Below, piece after piece: positions 1 through 10,639 of a DNA stretch of 64,000 nt (its first letter is position 1; every line of letters starts with the position of its first letter). The position numbers and the translations under genes were made by a program. The notes below the pieces were generated by a model that saw nothing but the letters and a program-made list of their open reading frames with translations, did no database searches and was not told the origin of the DNA. The stretch comes from Fistularia commersonii (Eukaryota; Chordata; Actinopteri; Syngnathiformes; Fistulariidae), in assembly GCA_037954325.1 (NCBI GenBank), contig JBBMNZ010000036.1, positions 1,884,001 through 1,948,000 on the forward strand, given 5' to 3'.

Positions 1-1
1 C

Positions 2-1345
2 GAGGAGTCCCTGGACCAGCTGGAGACCATGAAGAGGGAAAACAAGAACCTGCAGGAGGAGATTTCCGACCTCACCGATCAGCTCGGCGAGGGCGGCAGG
101 AGCGCTCACGAGCTGGAGAAGATCCGCAAGCAGCTCGAGCAAGAGAAGGCCGAGCTGCAGTCGGCTCTGGAGGAAGCGGAAGGCTCCTTGGAACACGAGG
201 AGAGCAAGATTCTCCGAGGCCAGCTGGAGTTCAATCAGTTCAAGGCCGACATGGAGAGGAAGCTCGCGGAGAAGGACGAGGAAATGGAGCAAGCCAAGAG
301 GAACTACCAGCGAATGGTCGAGTCCCTTCAAACGTCCATTGAATCTGAAACCAGAAGCCGCAACGAGGCCCTGAGAGTCAAGAAGAAGATGGAAGGTGAC
401 CTGAATGAGATGGAGATCCAGCTCAGCCAAGCCAACAGGCAGGCGGCTGATGCCCAGAAACAGCTGAAGAGCCTTCAAGCGTTTCTGAAGGACACTCAGC
501 TGCAGTTGGACGACGCGCAGCACGGCAACGACGACCTGAGGGAGAACATCGGACTCCTGGAACGCAGAAACAACCTCCTCCAGGCCGAGCTGGAGGAGGT
601 GAGGGCCGCCCTGGAACAGACGGAGAGGAGTCGCAAACTGGCCGAGCAGGAGCTGACCGACGCCATGGAGCGAATGCAGCTCCTCCACTCCCAGAACACC
701 GGGCTGATCAACCAGAAGAAGAAGCACGAGGCGGACCTGCTCAGCATGCAGAACGAGATGGAGGAGGCCATACAGGAGAACCGCAACGCCGAGGAAAAGG
801 CAAAGAAAGCCATCACGGACGCGGCCATGATGGCCGAGGAGCTGAAGAAAGAGCAGGACACCAGCGCTCACCTGGAGCGCATGAAGAAAAACATGGAGCA
901 AACCATCAAGGACCTGCAGCACCGTCTGGACGAGGCAGAGCAGATCGCGATGAAAGGCGGCAAGAAGCAAGTACAGAAACTGGAAGCTCGTATCAAAGAT
1001 TTGGAGAACGAGTTGGAGGCCGAGCAGAAGAGGGGAACGGAGTCCGTCAAGGGCGTTCGCAAGTACGAGCGTCGCATCAAGGAGCTGAGCTACCAGACCG
1101 AGGAGGACCGCAAGAACATGGCTCGCCTCCAGGACCTGGTGGACAAGCTGCAGCTGAAGGTGAAGTCCTACAAGCATACCGCCGAGGAGGCCGAGGAGGC
1201 GGCCAACACCAACATGGCCAAGTTCCGCAAGCTGCAGCACGAGCTGGAGGAGGCCGAGGAGAGGGCCGACATCGCAGAGTCACAGCTGAACAAGCTGAGG
1301 GCCAAGACCAGGGACGGGTCGTCCAAGAAAGCTCTGGACGATTGA
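2..1345 (+). CDS. Myosin heavy chain, C-terminal rod (5'-partial)
   Basis: The frame is open from base 2 (reading EESLDQLETM) to a TGA at 1343-1345, about 447 codons. The protein is an uninterrupted heptad coiled coil rich in Glu, Lys, Gln and Leu. It carries signatures of the light-meromyosin end of class II sarcomeric myosin heavy chains: RSRNEALRVKKKMEGDLNEM, NTGLINQKKKHEADL, KGGKKQVQKLEARIKDLE and FRKLQHELEEAEERADIAES. Full-length family members are about 1,935 residues, so roughly the last quarter is visible; the motor and neck lie upstream of the window. This part of the rod packs into the thick filament of striated muscle. No intron interrupts the 1.34 kb, whereas vertebrate sarcomeric myosin genes usually split this stretch into several exons. 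That suggests a retrocopy or intron loss. The frame is intact and looks conserved, so a working gene is likely. I did not assign a paralogue name. Confidence 0.95.
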   Translation, partial: EESLDQLETMKRENKNLQEEISDLTDQLGEGGRSAHELEKIRKQLEQEKAELQSALEEAEGSLEHEESKILRGQLEFNQFKADMERKLAEKDEEMEQAKRNYQRMVESLQTSIESETRSRNEALRVKKKMEGDLNEMEIQLSQANRQAADAQKQLKSLQAFLKDTQLQLDDAQHGNDDLRENIGLLERRNNLLQAELEEVRAALEQTERSRKLAEQELTDAMERMQLLHSQNTGLINQKKKHEADLLSMQNEMEEAIQENRNAEEKAKKAITDAAMMAEELKKEQDTSAHLERMKKNMEQTIKDLQHRLDEAEQIAMKGGKKQVQKLEARIKDLENELEAEQKRGTESVKGVRKYERRIKELSYQTEEDRKNMARLQDLVDKLQLKVKSYKHTAEEAEEAANTNMAKFRKLQHELEEAEERADIAESQLNKLRAKTRDGSSKKALDD

Positions 1346-2029
1346 GGAGGTCCGGCCGGAACGTCAGGTGAATTAAAAAAAACACAGTCTTACGTTTTAT
1401 TTTTCCTCTCTGGCAAACGGTGTTCATATGAATAAAAAGAAAACACGATTCGTAACTTGTCATTTGTCTATTTTTCAGGCTCCTGTTACCGGATGGTTGT
1501 TTCATCGGTGGTTCCAAGGCAGGAGTTCCTGGTCGTCATGCCGACCACAGTTTAAAGTTTATCCGATTGCGTAGCATCTGATTGGAATGTGTTGATTTCA
1601 GGCCGTGTTTGCCATCAAACTTCCTATTTGACTAAACAGTCTCAGTTAGTCATTCAGGAGATTAAATCCATACGTTAACTATTGTTTGAAATTATTTACT
1701 AAGCACATATTTTCATCATTTTTCACCTAATTTCTGCACGAAAACACAAATTAAAATCTTCCATGATCGAATATATGTAATTGATTTACTGATTGAATGT
1801 ATTCCTATGGTTTCAAAAACAGAGGTAACAATTGTGTTGTCATCATCTTAATAATGTGTTGAGAAAAAAGATGAGCACTGACGCAACCTGTCCGTCCCTT
1901 CTCTTCTCGTAATTATAATAATGATGATGATGATTATCATAATGACTTATATTCAGGAGTTCTTGAGTGGTAAGAAAATGCAAATAAATAAAATGCAGCA
2001 TCATTATTAATGTTATTATTGTTATTGTT
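1346..2029 (+). other. Myosin 3' flank with a possible UTR intron
   Basis: No coding region is seen. A donor-like CAG/GTGAAT lies at about 1366 and an acceptor-like TTTTTCAG ends at about 1480, so the 3' untranslated region may contain a short intron of about 115 bases. ATTAAA at 1661-1666 is one possible polyadenylation signal. The rest is AT-rich. Confidence 0.3.
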
Positions 2030-2030
2030 G

Positions 2031-2339
2031 TTGTTCCTGTTGCTGCTGTTACCTTTGTTTTAATTTGGAAGTAGAAAAACCAGAGCTTTTGTTTTGAAGG
2101 ATGCATTATTGAGTTTGTGGACCTGATCAGTACTGTAACTAAACCATGCGTGGAGTCAGGATGTGGATTACTTTATTATTGCGTGACAATAAAGCGATAA
2201 ATGTACCTCATTACCATTAATTTTAATATTATTGTTGTTTTTGTTTCAGTGTAGAGATAGAGAAACTTGATCTTTTATTTCAAAGAATGTATCATTGAGT
2301 TTCCAGACCTGGTCAGCTCTGCTTTGGGTCCAGATGTGG

Positions 2340-2370
<31 letters not shown>

Positions 2371-2380
2371 CAACAACAAC

Positions 2381-2418
<38 letters not shown>

Positions 2419-2900
2419 TAATAACAATAATAATGATAATAATTACGGTGTTATTATTGCTGGGGTTGTTTTTATCTTATGTGGAAATGGAACAAGTGGA
2501 GCTTTTATTTTGAAGGCTGTATCACTGAGCTTCTGGACCTGGTCAGCTCTCCTTTGGGTCAATATGTGGATAAAACTTGCATGACAAATATTAAAGCGAT
2601 AAATATTGCTTATTATTATTGTTGTTGTTGTTGTTAATAATAATGATAATACTGATAATAATAATAACAATAATAACAATAACAATAACAACGGCATCAA
2701 CAACGACAATAATAATAATAATAATAATGATAATAATAATAATAATAATAATAATGAAAATTCTAATGTTATTACTGATGTTGTTTTTATCTTATGTGGA
2801 AATGAGACAAGTGGAGCTTTTATTTTGAAGGCTGTATCGCTGAGTTTCCGGATGTGCTCAACTCTGTAACTTGACGATGCTCGGAGTCCAGATGTGGATA
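2031..2900 (+). repeat. Four-copy diverged tandem module with AAT microsatellites
   Basis: A block reading approximately GGAGCTTTTATTTTGAAGG then CTGTATCACTGAG, a CTGGTCAGCTCT-like stretch and GTGGATA recurs four times. The GAAGG (or equivalent) landmarks lie at about 2096, 2281, 2512 and 2827. Copies 3 and 4 share the upstream stretch TTTTTATCTTATGTGGAAAT. Copies 1 and 3 are followed by AAAGCGATAAAT (2192 and 2593). Copies are separated by AAT/AAC trinucleotide tracts (about 2340-2440 and 2635-2758). The last copy abuts the GC-rich 5' region of the next gene. Confidence 0.85.
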
Positions 2901-3009
2901 ACGGAGAGATCGGGAGGTCGTCGGTTCTCCGCCGGCGTGCCGAAGCCTCTGCCGGGCTCCAACTGACCCCAACCTCACGGTCCCACGGTCCGAAGCCATC
3001 CCGGGCGCC

Positions 3010-3744
3010 ATGCGGGACCCGCGGACGTGGAAACCCGGACTGAGCCCGGCGACGGGGGGCGGCAAGCCAGCCAAGTACACCGGGGACAGAAAGGCGAGGC
3101 TGGTGGCCAAAGCCAACAAGAGGTGGGTGAGACTGGCCACCGTGGTCGCCTACGTCATGTCCGTGTCTCTGGCCGCCGCCGTCCTGGCTCTTTACTACAG
3201 CCTCATCTGGAAACCCACCGCCGGACCCGGACTGTCCGGAAGCCGGTCTGACCGCAGAGGACCGGGAGGTAAGACCCCCGGCGCCGGGGCGGATCGCGAC
3301 CTCGGCGGCGGAGGCGCGTTCAATAAGACGGAGTGCGTCGACGCCGGTAACAAAGTTGGACACAACCGAAGTGACGTCACGAATGATGGATCGATCAATA
3401 TGCAGATCGAAACAGAGACCGTTGATCAGTTCAATAATACTATGATCGATACGTTCCCACGCAGTCATTTCACGGATATAAATGAGGTATTAGGTGAAAG
3501 AGATCAATTAACATCTACGGCTCCGGAGGCTCCCCACAGCGGACCCTCCGCGCTTCCTCACGCCGAACAGGGCTTCACCTCCTCGGCCGCGGAGGCTCCG
3601 GCGGCCCCGCCTGTGACCCCGGAGGATCCGTCCAACCTCCCGACCCACCGGGCGGCTGCAGGCCGGGATCCGGAGGCGGACACCGGATGGAGGGAGACGG
3701 ATTCCTTCGGATCCGGGATGGAGGTCGTTACTGAGAAGAAGTAA
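3010..3744 (+). CDS. inafm2: InaF-motif-containing membrane protein, INAFM2-like
   Basis: This single open frame of 244 codons encodes a small single-pass membrane protein. Residues about 19-66 match the InaF motif of vertebrate INAFM1/INAFM2: KPAKYTGDRKARLVAKANKR followed by a transmembrane stretch (WVRLATVVAYVMSVSLAAAV and on to YYSLIWKP). The motif is named after Drosophila InaF, which is linked to TRP channel function; the vertebrate role is poorly known. The family is usually about 140-155 residues, so this copy has a long Pro/Ser/Ala-rich C-tail with possible N-glycosylation sequons (NKT, NRS, NNT). The ATG opens the first frame containing the motif, in CpG-rich DNA. Residues about 106-172 are AT-rich compared with GC-rich flanks. 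A strong donor-like GAG/GTAAGA sits at 3266-3272, so a spliced form is possible. Choice of INAFM2 over INAFM1 rests on the nearby pak6 and spint1. Confidence 0.85.
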   Translation: MRDPRTWKPGLSPATGGGKPAKYTGDRKARLVAKANKRWVRLATVVAYVMSVSLAAAVLALYYSLIWKPTAGPGLSGSRSDRRGPGGKTPGAGADRDLGGGGAFNKTECVDAGNKVGHNRSDVTNDGSINMQIETETVDQFNNTMIDTFPRSHFTDINEVLGERDQLTSTAPEAPHSGPSALPHAEQGFTSSAAEAPAAPPVTPEDPSNLPTHRAAAGRDPEADTGWRETDSFGSGMEVVTEKK

Positions 3745-3801
3745 CGTTTATGTTGTTGTTGTTTTGTTTATTTATCCGGTATGGATGAGACACTTTCAAA
3801 A

Positions 3802-3807
3802 AATAAA
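3802..3807 (+). terminator. Possible polyadenylation signal of inafm2
   Basis: AATAAA lies 58 bases after the stop codon, in an A-rich run with a second AATAAA just after it. The short distance makes it a candidate only. Confidence 0.3.
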
Positions 3808-4589
3808 AAAATAAATTTCATTCTAATATTATGATTTGATGTACTTTAAACAGGAAAAAGTGCAGTCACCAACTCTGCATTTATCTCTTGGATTCATGCT
3901 GAATTGATTACTATTCCAGTATTTTTTGAAATATAGTAGCTTATGTCCCATTTAAGAATAATCAGTCATTAAAACCAATCCGAGCAATGCATTTAACTCA
4001 TGCATTATCTTTTACTCCTTACCTACTTTCCTTAAGATGATAAGGATAATAATAATCATTATTATCTGAAGAGAACTTTTGCAATTTCATACAAAGGATC
4101 CAAAGAGAAAAAGCAATTCACCAATCCGGATTAATGAATCACAGGTTTGTTTGTGGGTCTGCTTTTACGTGTTCCGAACTGAATCCACTTTGATAACGCA
4201 GCAATCCAGCCATCAGTAATCTGTGTGAGGTTAATCTGCAAATATGACAATCTCTGAAAACAACAACCTCAAAGGTCAGACTGCTGCTTTGTGTGAGAAA
4301 ACACCCCTCATATAATGGATGGGTGGTTTGTGATGCTTTTAGTTAAGTCAACATGCAATATGTTCTTGCTAATCAATGATTCACCAATTATTAAACGAAA
4401 ACTATGTGAAAATAAGCATGACAGTAAAAAGAGCAAACATATCTTAATATCTTGGCTAAAAAAACAAACTAAATAGCATGACTAATGTCATGTCTATGAT
4501 AACAATTAAAATAAGAATAAATCATTTGCAAAATTTGCAAGAAACAACATGCTTTAGATTTTCTGGTTTGATTGCAAAAGAGGCCCTCT

Positions 4590-4900
4590 TTGTGTGGAGT
4601 CTCCATGTACTCACCGTGTCTTTGCAGGGTTCCTCTGGGCTCTTCGGTTTCCTCCCACAGTCCAAAACAGCAGTAGGTTCATTGGAGACCTACATGTCCA
4701 GACGTGAATGAATAAACAAATGATTTTGTCCTTAGATGATGTGTGAATGACAGAGTGAAATGTTGCATGTCTCTATATGTGGCCCTGCGATCGACTGGTG
4801 ACCGGTCCAGGGTGAACCCCACCTCTCGATCAGTGACTGATGGAATAGGCTCCAGCGCACCCCAAAATTAATGACCCCGTGTGCAGAACAAGTGGCATTG
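4590..4900 (+). repeat. Dispersed teleost SINE-like repeat, copy 1
   Basis: Contains hallmark strings of a very common fish repeat: GGTTTCCTCCCACAGTCCAA, TTCATTGGAGAC, GACTGGTGACCGGTCCAGGG, TGAACCCCACCTCTCG and ATAGGCTCCAGC. The tRNA-like head seen in the copy at 53.46 kb is missing here. Confidence 0.75.
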
Positions 4901-6524
4901 ATAATGCGTGAATACTAAAATAATAAATTAATACTATTGCAGCCTCAGTGGGGTGGAAGCAGTATCTTCCTGAGCTGGTCCCAAGCTCAGATAAATGCAG
5001 AGTGTTTGTGTCAAGAAGGAAAAGCGGCATAAAACCTGTGCAGAAACAAATATGCGAATGGAACCTACAACTCTTACCGGATCGGTCAAGGTGCCAGGTT
5101 GAAAACAATCGTGTCGGTGCAGATAACCTACAGGAGGCCGGTGGAAAATGGGCTACTGTGGGTCAAAGAAGGAGAAGAGGAAGCTGTGTTCGGAAGCAGA
5201 GAGAGAGGAGAGGAAATGCAAGTGTGGGACCGAGAGCACGGACTGTGAAAATAAAATATGAATATATAAGGGAATAAATCACTTGCAACTCTTTTAAAAT
5301 TCTTCCAGGAAAAAGGAACTTGGCCAGAAAACTGAAAAACAGAAAATTTTGGAAAAATGGCCAAGAAATTACTTTCAGCTCTTCTTTTGTATACAGTTTA
5401 TCTTTGTTTTTTGAGTCTTTTTTTGAACTTTCAGTCAGTCATGGTCCAATTCATGCATCACATATAGACATACAATCATTCACTCTCTCATTCACCCATA
5501 GAGGTATTTTTTAAGTAAAAAAAAAAGCAAACATTGATTTTAGAATGATATATGTGTCAACATACGGGGACGCTTGGTCTCACTTTCCATGCAACATGAG
5601 TTTCCCAGGTGGTGTAAACGGGTCGAATATATCTTAACACAGATCATTTTTGATCACTCGTCAGCATCTTCTGGGTGAACCCTTGTGTGAAATGCAGAGT
5701 GGGGCAGGTGATGACACGTCGCTCTGTTAGATTAATGCACTCTCAGTCTGATTGCAGGCTCAGCTTAATCCCACCTGAAGGGATTAAATCCCCAGCCTTA
5801 TATTTCAACCACCGCTGTGAGGATCTAAACTTCCGCGTTCATTTGTGACTCTCATCTGAGGAGGTTTTTTATTCATCAGTTGCCTTGATACTATTCTCTT
5901 TCATGAACAATGACTGACCTAAAAACGGTGAAGACATGACATAAAAATTGGAAAATAAATACCTGCTTCAGTGATCAAAACATTACGTTAAGAAAAAAAA
6001 AATCCTCAAATTTCACACCAAAGATCACCAGAAATATGTGAAAAATTGACAAAATACCCTGAAAATGATCATGAAATGATCTAAAATTATGCTGGAAAAA
6101 TACGTAGAATAAACAGAAAATTGATGTGCAAATTAGCAATATTATTTTTTTATGTAAACATCACAGTAAAGCAGCCAGGAAATTTACAAAAAAAAAAAAA
6201 AAACAGCTTTGATTTACATTTTATACGTTTTGTCTCTTAATATATGAGAGACATCAAATATTTGTTTACAAACTGATATGTGTTTGTATTTTTTGGGGGG
6301 TTTGGTCAAAGGTCAACAGGTGGGACAACTTCTAGCCAATAAAGAACATTGATTTGGTTTGTTTTCCTCACAGAAAATGCAGGAAAATAACTTCAAAATA
6401 AAAGGCTGCGGTCTCAGAGTGCAGGTAAACATCCCCAGGTATTTTTACAGTCAGTGACATCAGAACCTGGTCACGTTCCTGGATGTGGGGGTCAAAGGTT
6501 ACGATGCAATTACTTGGAACGTCA

Positions 6525-7737
6525 TTAGCAGAGCGACATGCGGCGGCGGTGCTGCTCCACCAGCGGCACCAGGCAGCGCGGCGAGGCGGCCTGCAGCAGG
6601 AAGGGGTGATGCAGAAGGTTTGCGGAGCTGCCACGTTGCGACACGTCACGGGTCAACATGCAACCCAGGAAGTCCTTCAGTATCGGGGAGACCTGGACCC
6701 AGAAATTGACAAGAGTAAATAAATTGAAAGAAAAAAAAAGCAGAAACACCCAATTATAACCATAACATTTATGGAAATCATTTAAAATATACTAATTAAA
6801 GATTCAAAATGGACATTTTTAAATAGCCACCGACCCGGTTGTTCTTCACGCTCGGCGCAGGTTCATCTCTCAGCTTTTTCATGGCTGCGATGGGTGTGTC
6901 ACTGAAGTATGGTGGCTCGCCGTCCACCATCTCCACCACCATGACGCCAAGAGACCACACGTCCACCTGATTGGCACAACAGCGGGAGGTCAAAGGTCAA
7001 AATTGTAACAAGGCCAATTTCAGACAAGCTGTTTTGCACGTGCCAGAACGTACCTCAGTGCCATAGGGGATTTTGGCGATCACCTCGGGCGCCATCCAAT
7101 ATGGCGTCCCAACGAGGCTCTTCCTCTTCGGGATGTCTTTGCTGATCTGAGCGCAGAAGCCAAAATCCGAGAGTTTGACCTGCAGGCAGGAACGAAAACA
7201 ATGTCCTTAGAATTTAATGATAACTTGAATCCTCATAAGAGGAAATTTTAACCTTTTACACAACAAATCAAAATGTTAGCACCTTTTTAAATGCACAAAC
7301 AACACACACTTTTCCTGTGTGTCTGTGTGTGTGTGTATGTGAGTGTAAGATTGTGTGTTACCCTTCCGTCCAGGGTCAGCAGGATGGAGTCACTCTTCAC
7401 GTCTCGATGGATGACACCTTGAGAGTGAAGATAAGACAAAGCCTGCAGGACGCCATCACACACTGTGGCAATCTGCTCCTCATTCAGCCTGAAATGTATA
7501 CACACGCAAACACACACTCGCATACAAAGTGCACAGCAGTATCTCTGAAGGTTGGGATGTCACAACAGGACGGTGTCCCGCTCACCGTGTTTCGCTGACG
7601 ATGTTGGTGAGAGCGCCACCTTGTAGGAACTCCATGATGACCCAGAGCTCATCCCCCACCAGTGCACTTCGGAACATCTCAACCATGTTCTGATGCCGGT
7701 AGTCCCTCATGATGACCACCTGATACACACACGCACG

Positions 7738-7797
<60 letters not shown>

Positions 7798-8042
7798 GGA
7801 ACAATTGACAAAATACCCTGAAAATAATCACTAAATGATGTAAAATAATCCATTTCACCACTGACTTAACTGCCTCCTTCATCCCTGTTTACATACTTAA
7901 TGCGGAAAATAAACACAAAATCAATCTGCAAAATTAACAATACTATTTTTGAAATAAATAAACCAAATTGCAGAAAACGCCCATGTTGAACCATAAAATT
8001 TGTGGAAATTAGTCAAAAAACTCCAATGTAATATTGACCACC

Positions 8043-8082
<40 letters not shown>

Positions 8083-10618
8083 GTGATATAAACATACAGA
8101 CGTGATATAAACACTCCATTGTCTTCATTTTTTTTAAATAAGCATTTAGAAAAAAAAAATATGGGGACAAAAATATATAAAATTCATCTGAATAAAAATA
8201 TATAAAATTCATCTGAAGAAAAGAACAATCAAATTAAGAAAATTAAGAACCCCAAAAAAATCACCTGAATATTCATGAAAAATTGTAATCACTGAAACTT
8301 AAAGTAACTTAAGTTCTCAAACTTCTGTGCTCTCTGTTACCTCATTGAAGAGCAGCTCCCGGCGTTGTTGCTTCTTCAGGTCCATCATCTTGATGGCCAC
8401 CTGCCGACCGCCGTGCCGCTCCCTGGCGACGCACACGATGCCGGTCGACCCCTCTCCGATCTTCACAAAGTTCTCAAGTGAGGCCCGCGGGTCGCCGGGG
8501 TCAACCACCATCTGCAGCGTGGCTCTGAACTGTTCGTGACTGACCTTCCACGGGCTGTCCGGCGCCCCCGTGGGTTGCTGGGCGGGACAGGGGTTGGAGG
8601 AGGCGGGTCCCGGCGAGCCAGCGGGAGAGGGACGGGGCAGAAGAGACGGGGGACCGGGCTGGTCCTGGGGACCAGGTTTATTTGCGGAAAGTCCAGTTTT
8701 CACACCAGGGAGTGACGGGTGAGGTGAAACTCGGCTAGGGATGGGGGTGCTGGTGCTGTTAGGTGGAGGCAGTGGGTTGGTAGAGGATGAGGAGCTCACC
8801 TGGGGATATGCAGATAAATTCAAGTTATGTAAAATTCAGCAAGATTTTTTTTAAAATTCTAATTTAATTAAATTGAAATTTGATTTTTTTTTCCTGCTGC
8901 AATCATCCATTTTTATGCTGATACCATCGATTTTTTTATGTTCTTATTCTACAAACTGTCTACAAACTGTGTACAAACTGTCTATTTACAAGATGTGGTT
9001 AGTGGGGAGTCCCTATAAAATGTAATTATACTTTCATAATGACAATAAAAAATTCTTAAAATGTAATTATACTTGCATAATGACAATAAAAAAATTCTTA
9101 AAATGTAATTATACTTGCATAATGACCATAAAAAATTCTCAAGTCTCTTAATTAAAAAGCATAAAATAAATAAATAAACTAATTTGCAGAAATTATGACA
9201 ATTACCAAAAAGAAGTTAGCACCCAAAGCTGGAATGAATTACCCAAGAGATATCACAAAAGCTACCCCAAAGGTACAATTCACTTTACAATTTGCAGCAA
9301 CAGTGGCAAATAGTAGCGTAGATGACGTCACCTGGATGTCGTAGGAGGACTGACGCCGTTTGGGAGCATCCCCGGATGTGGACAGCAGGTCTGGCAGCCG
9401 ACTGACAGATGGTTTTAGTCCGAGGTGAGTGTTTAAGTTCACTTGGCAGGAACTTGGCCTCTGTCTGCTCACGCCACGCCTCAGCCCCACCCTCTCCCCA
9501 TGGGAATACACTCCGCCAACGGAGTTCGACCCCCGTGATGTAGAAGTTGCGGGAGGCGTGGCCTCGGACATTGATGTCGACGTCCTGCTATTGGTGCTCG
9601 TCTTGGGGCTGACGCTCTCGCTGCGAACCTGCCGGATCCGGTCCTGCCAATACGTCGAGGCGTCCTTCCCATTGTCGCCCCGACCGATTTCATACTGGTA
9701 CAAGGCGGCCTCCTCCATTTCTCCCAGCCGGCCCATGGAGCGTGCCCGTTTCCGTGCCGATGGGCTGTTGCGGCGCAGAGAGTTGGAGCTGGTGACAGAC
9801 AGGCGGCTCATCTCGGCGATCACGTGGGAGATGTAGTCGCCATGACCGATGAAACTGCCCCGGACAATCGTCTGCAGAACAAGATGTTGATGTTAGATTG
9901 ACAAGGATCCAAATATGAGACTTTTATTTAGAACACTCGACAACATTAACGTTATTCTACTGAATGTTTTATGGCCACAACAGACCTGCTTAGGGCCTCG
10001 AGCACATAGGCAAGGAAGAAATAAAGTAGTTAAAGTGAATATGTAAAAGAATTGTCAAAAAGAAATTACGTTTTCTTTTACAGTTAGGATTCTATTTTGA
10101 AAATAGACCACTGTTGTGATGTGTTTTACAAATTTTGGAGAGAAGTCCATCTTTTTTTCTTTCACAGCTATTGTGGTAGATCATTTTTAGATTATTTTAG
10201 TAACATTTTTACATTATTTTCATCTAAACTACCTCGTTCCTCAGCTGCGATGCCACGAAACAACAATCAGCAAGACAGAAATTAAGACATTAAACAGATA
10301 AGCCTGAGATTAAACCTAACAAGGAAGTAATTAATTTCTAAAAAAAACAGCCGGCATTAAAACACTGGAAAGAATGTGGTTGAGAAAAGGAATGCATTAA
10401 GACTTGCTGACCTTTCTGGGTTTGAGCTCGACCTCTGTGATGGCGGATGGGTCTACCAGGGGTCGGGGCCTCTTCAGTGTGTCGATGATGCTCTGCCATT
10501 GCGGCGGCAGGCCCAAGTATTGTCCCGTGGCCGAGTCAAAAGACGTATGGACTCGGTGCTCAAAGTCCCGCGGCCCAGAGATTTCGGGCCTGCGCTTCTT
10601 ACTCCTGCGGCGGAACAT
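6525..10618 (-). CDS. pak6: Serine/threonine-protein kinase PAK6 (eight coding exons)
   Basis: Group II p21-activated kinase acting downstream of Cdc42-type GTPases. Exons on the minus strand: 10618-10412, 9871-9332, 8799-8341, 7719-7586, 7488-7362, 7179-7054, 6966-6835, 6692-6525. They sum to 1,893 bases (630 aa plus stop); human PAK6 is about 680. The N-terminus has the CRIB motif (PEISGPRDFEHRVHTSF). A low-complexity Ser/Pro linker follows. The kinase domain shows the glycine loop IGEGSTGIVC, VAIK (Lys about 386), HRD (Asp about 476), DFG (about 494-496) and activation loop KRKSLVGTPYWMAPE (Ser about 510). The C-terminus PFLLQ...CLVPLVEQ resembles PAK6 rather than PAK4. All catalytic residues are present. 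The start ATG follows an acceptor at 10640, so the first exon(s) are untranslated and lie upstream. A long TG tract abuts the exon at 7719. Confidence 0.96.
7741..7794. repeat. (CA)n microsatellite at a pak6 splice acceptor
   Basis: About 27 uninterrupted AC units. On the pak6 (minus) strand this is a (GT)n tract that ends about 20 bases before the acceptor of the kinase exon beginning at 7719. A second (AC)n tract lies at about 8043-8080. Confidence 0.95.
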
Positions 10619-10639
10619 GGCCGCTGGCGCTGCACCATC

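Larger units (their letters stand above)
3745..6524. other. Intergenic DNA between inafm2 and pak6
   Basis: AT-rich DNA with no supported exon. It contains one dispersed repeat copy (about 4590-4900, listed separately) and short A/T homopolymers. The part next to 6524 is the 3' untranslated region of pak6 on the minus strand. Confidence 0.6.

Noticed and set aside
496..1517. Minus-strand open frames over the myosin rod
   Set aside because: They are Ser/Phe/Leu-rich shadows of the heptad coding strand and have no independent support.
2267..2869. Poly-Asn and poly-Ile/Leu open frames
   Set aside because: They are translations of AAT/AAC microsatellites.
2443..3468. 341-codon minus-strand frame across the inafm2 start
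   Set aside because: It crosses an AAT tract and is antisense to a recognised gene; composition is low-complexity.
9429..9836. Plus-strand frame of 135 codons
   Set aside because: It is antisense to pak6 coding exon 9332-9871, which is confirmed by frame and splice sites.
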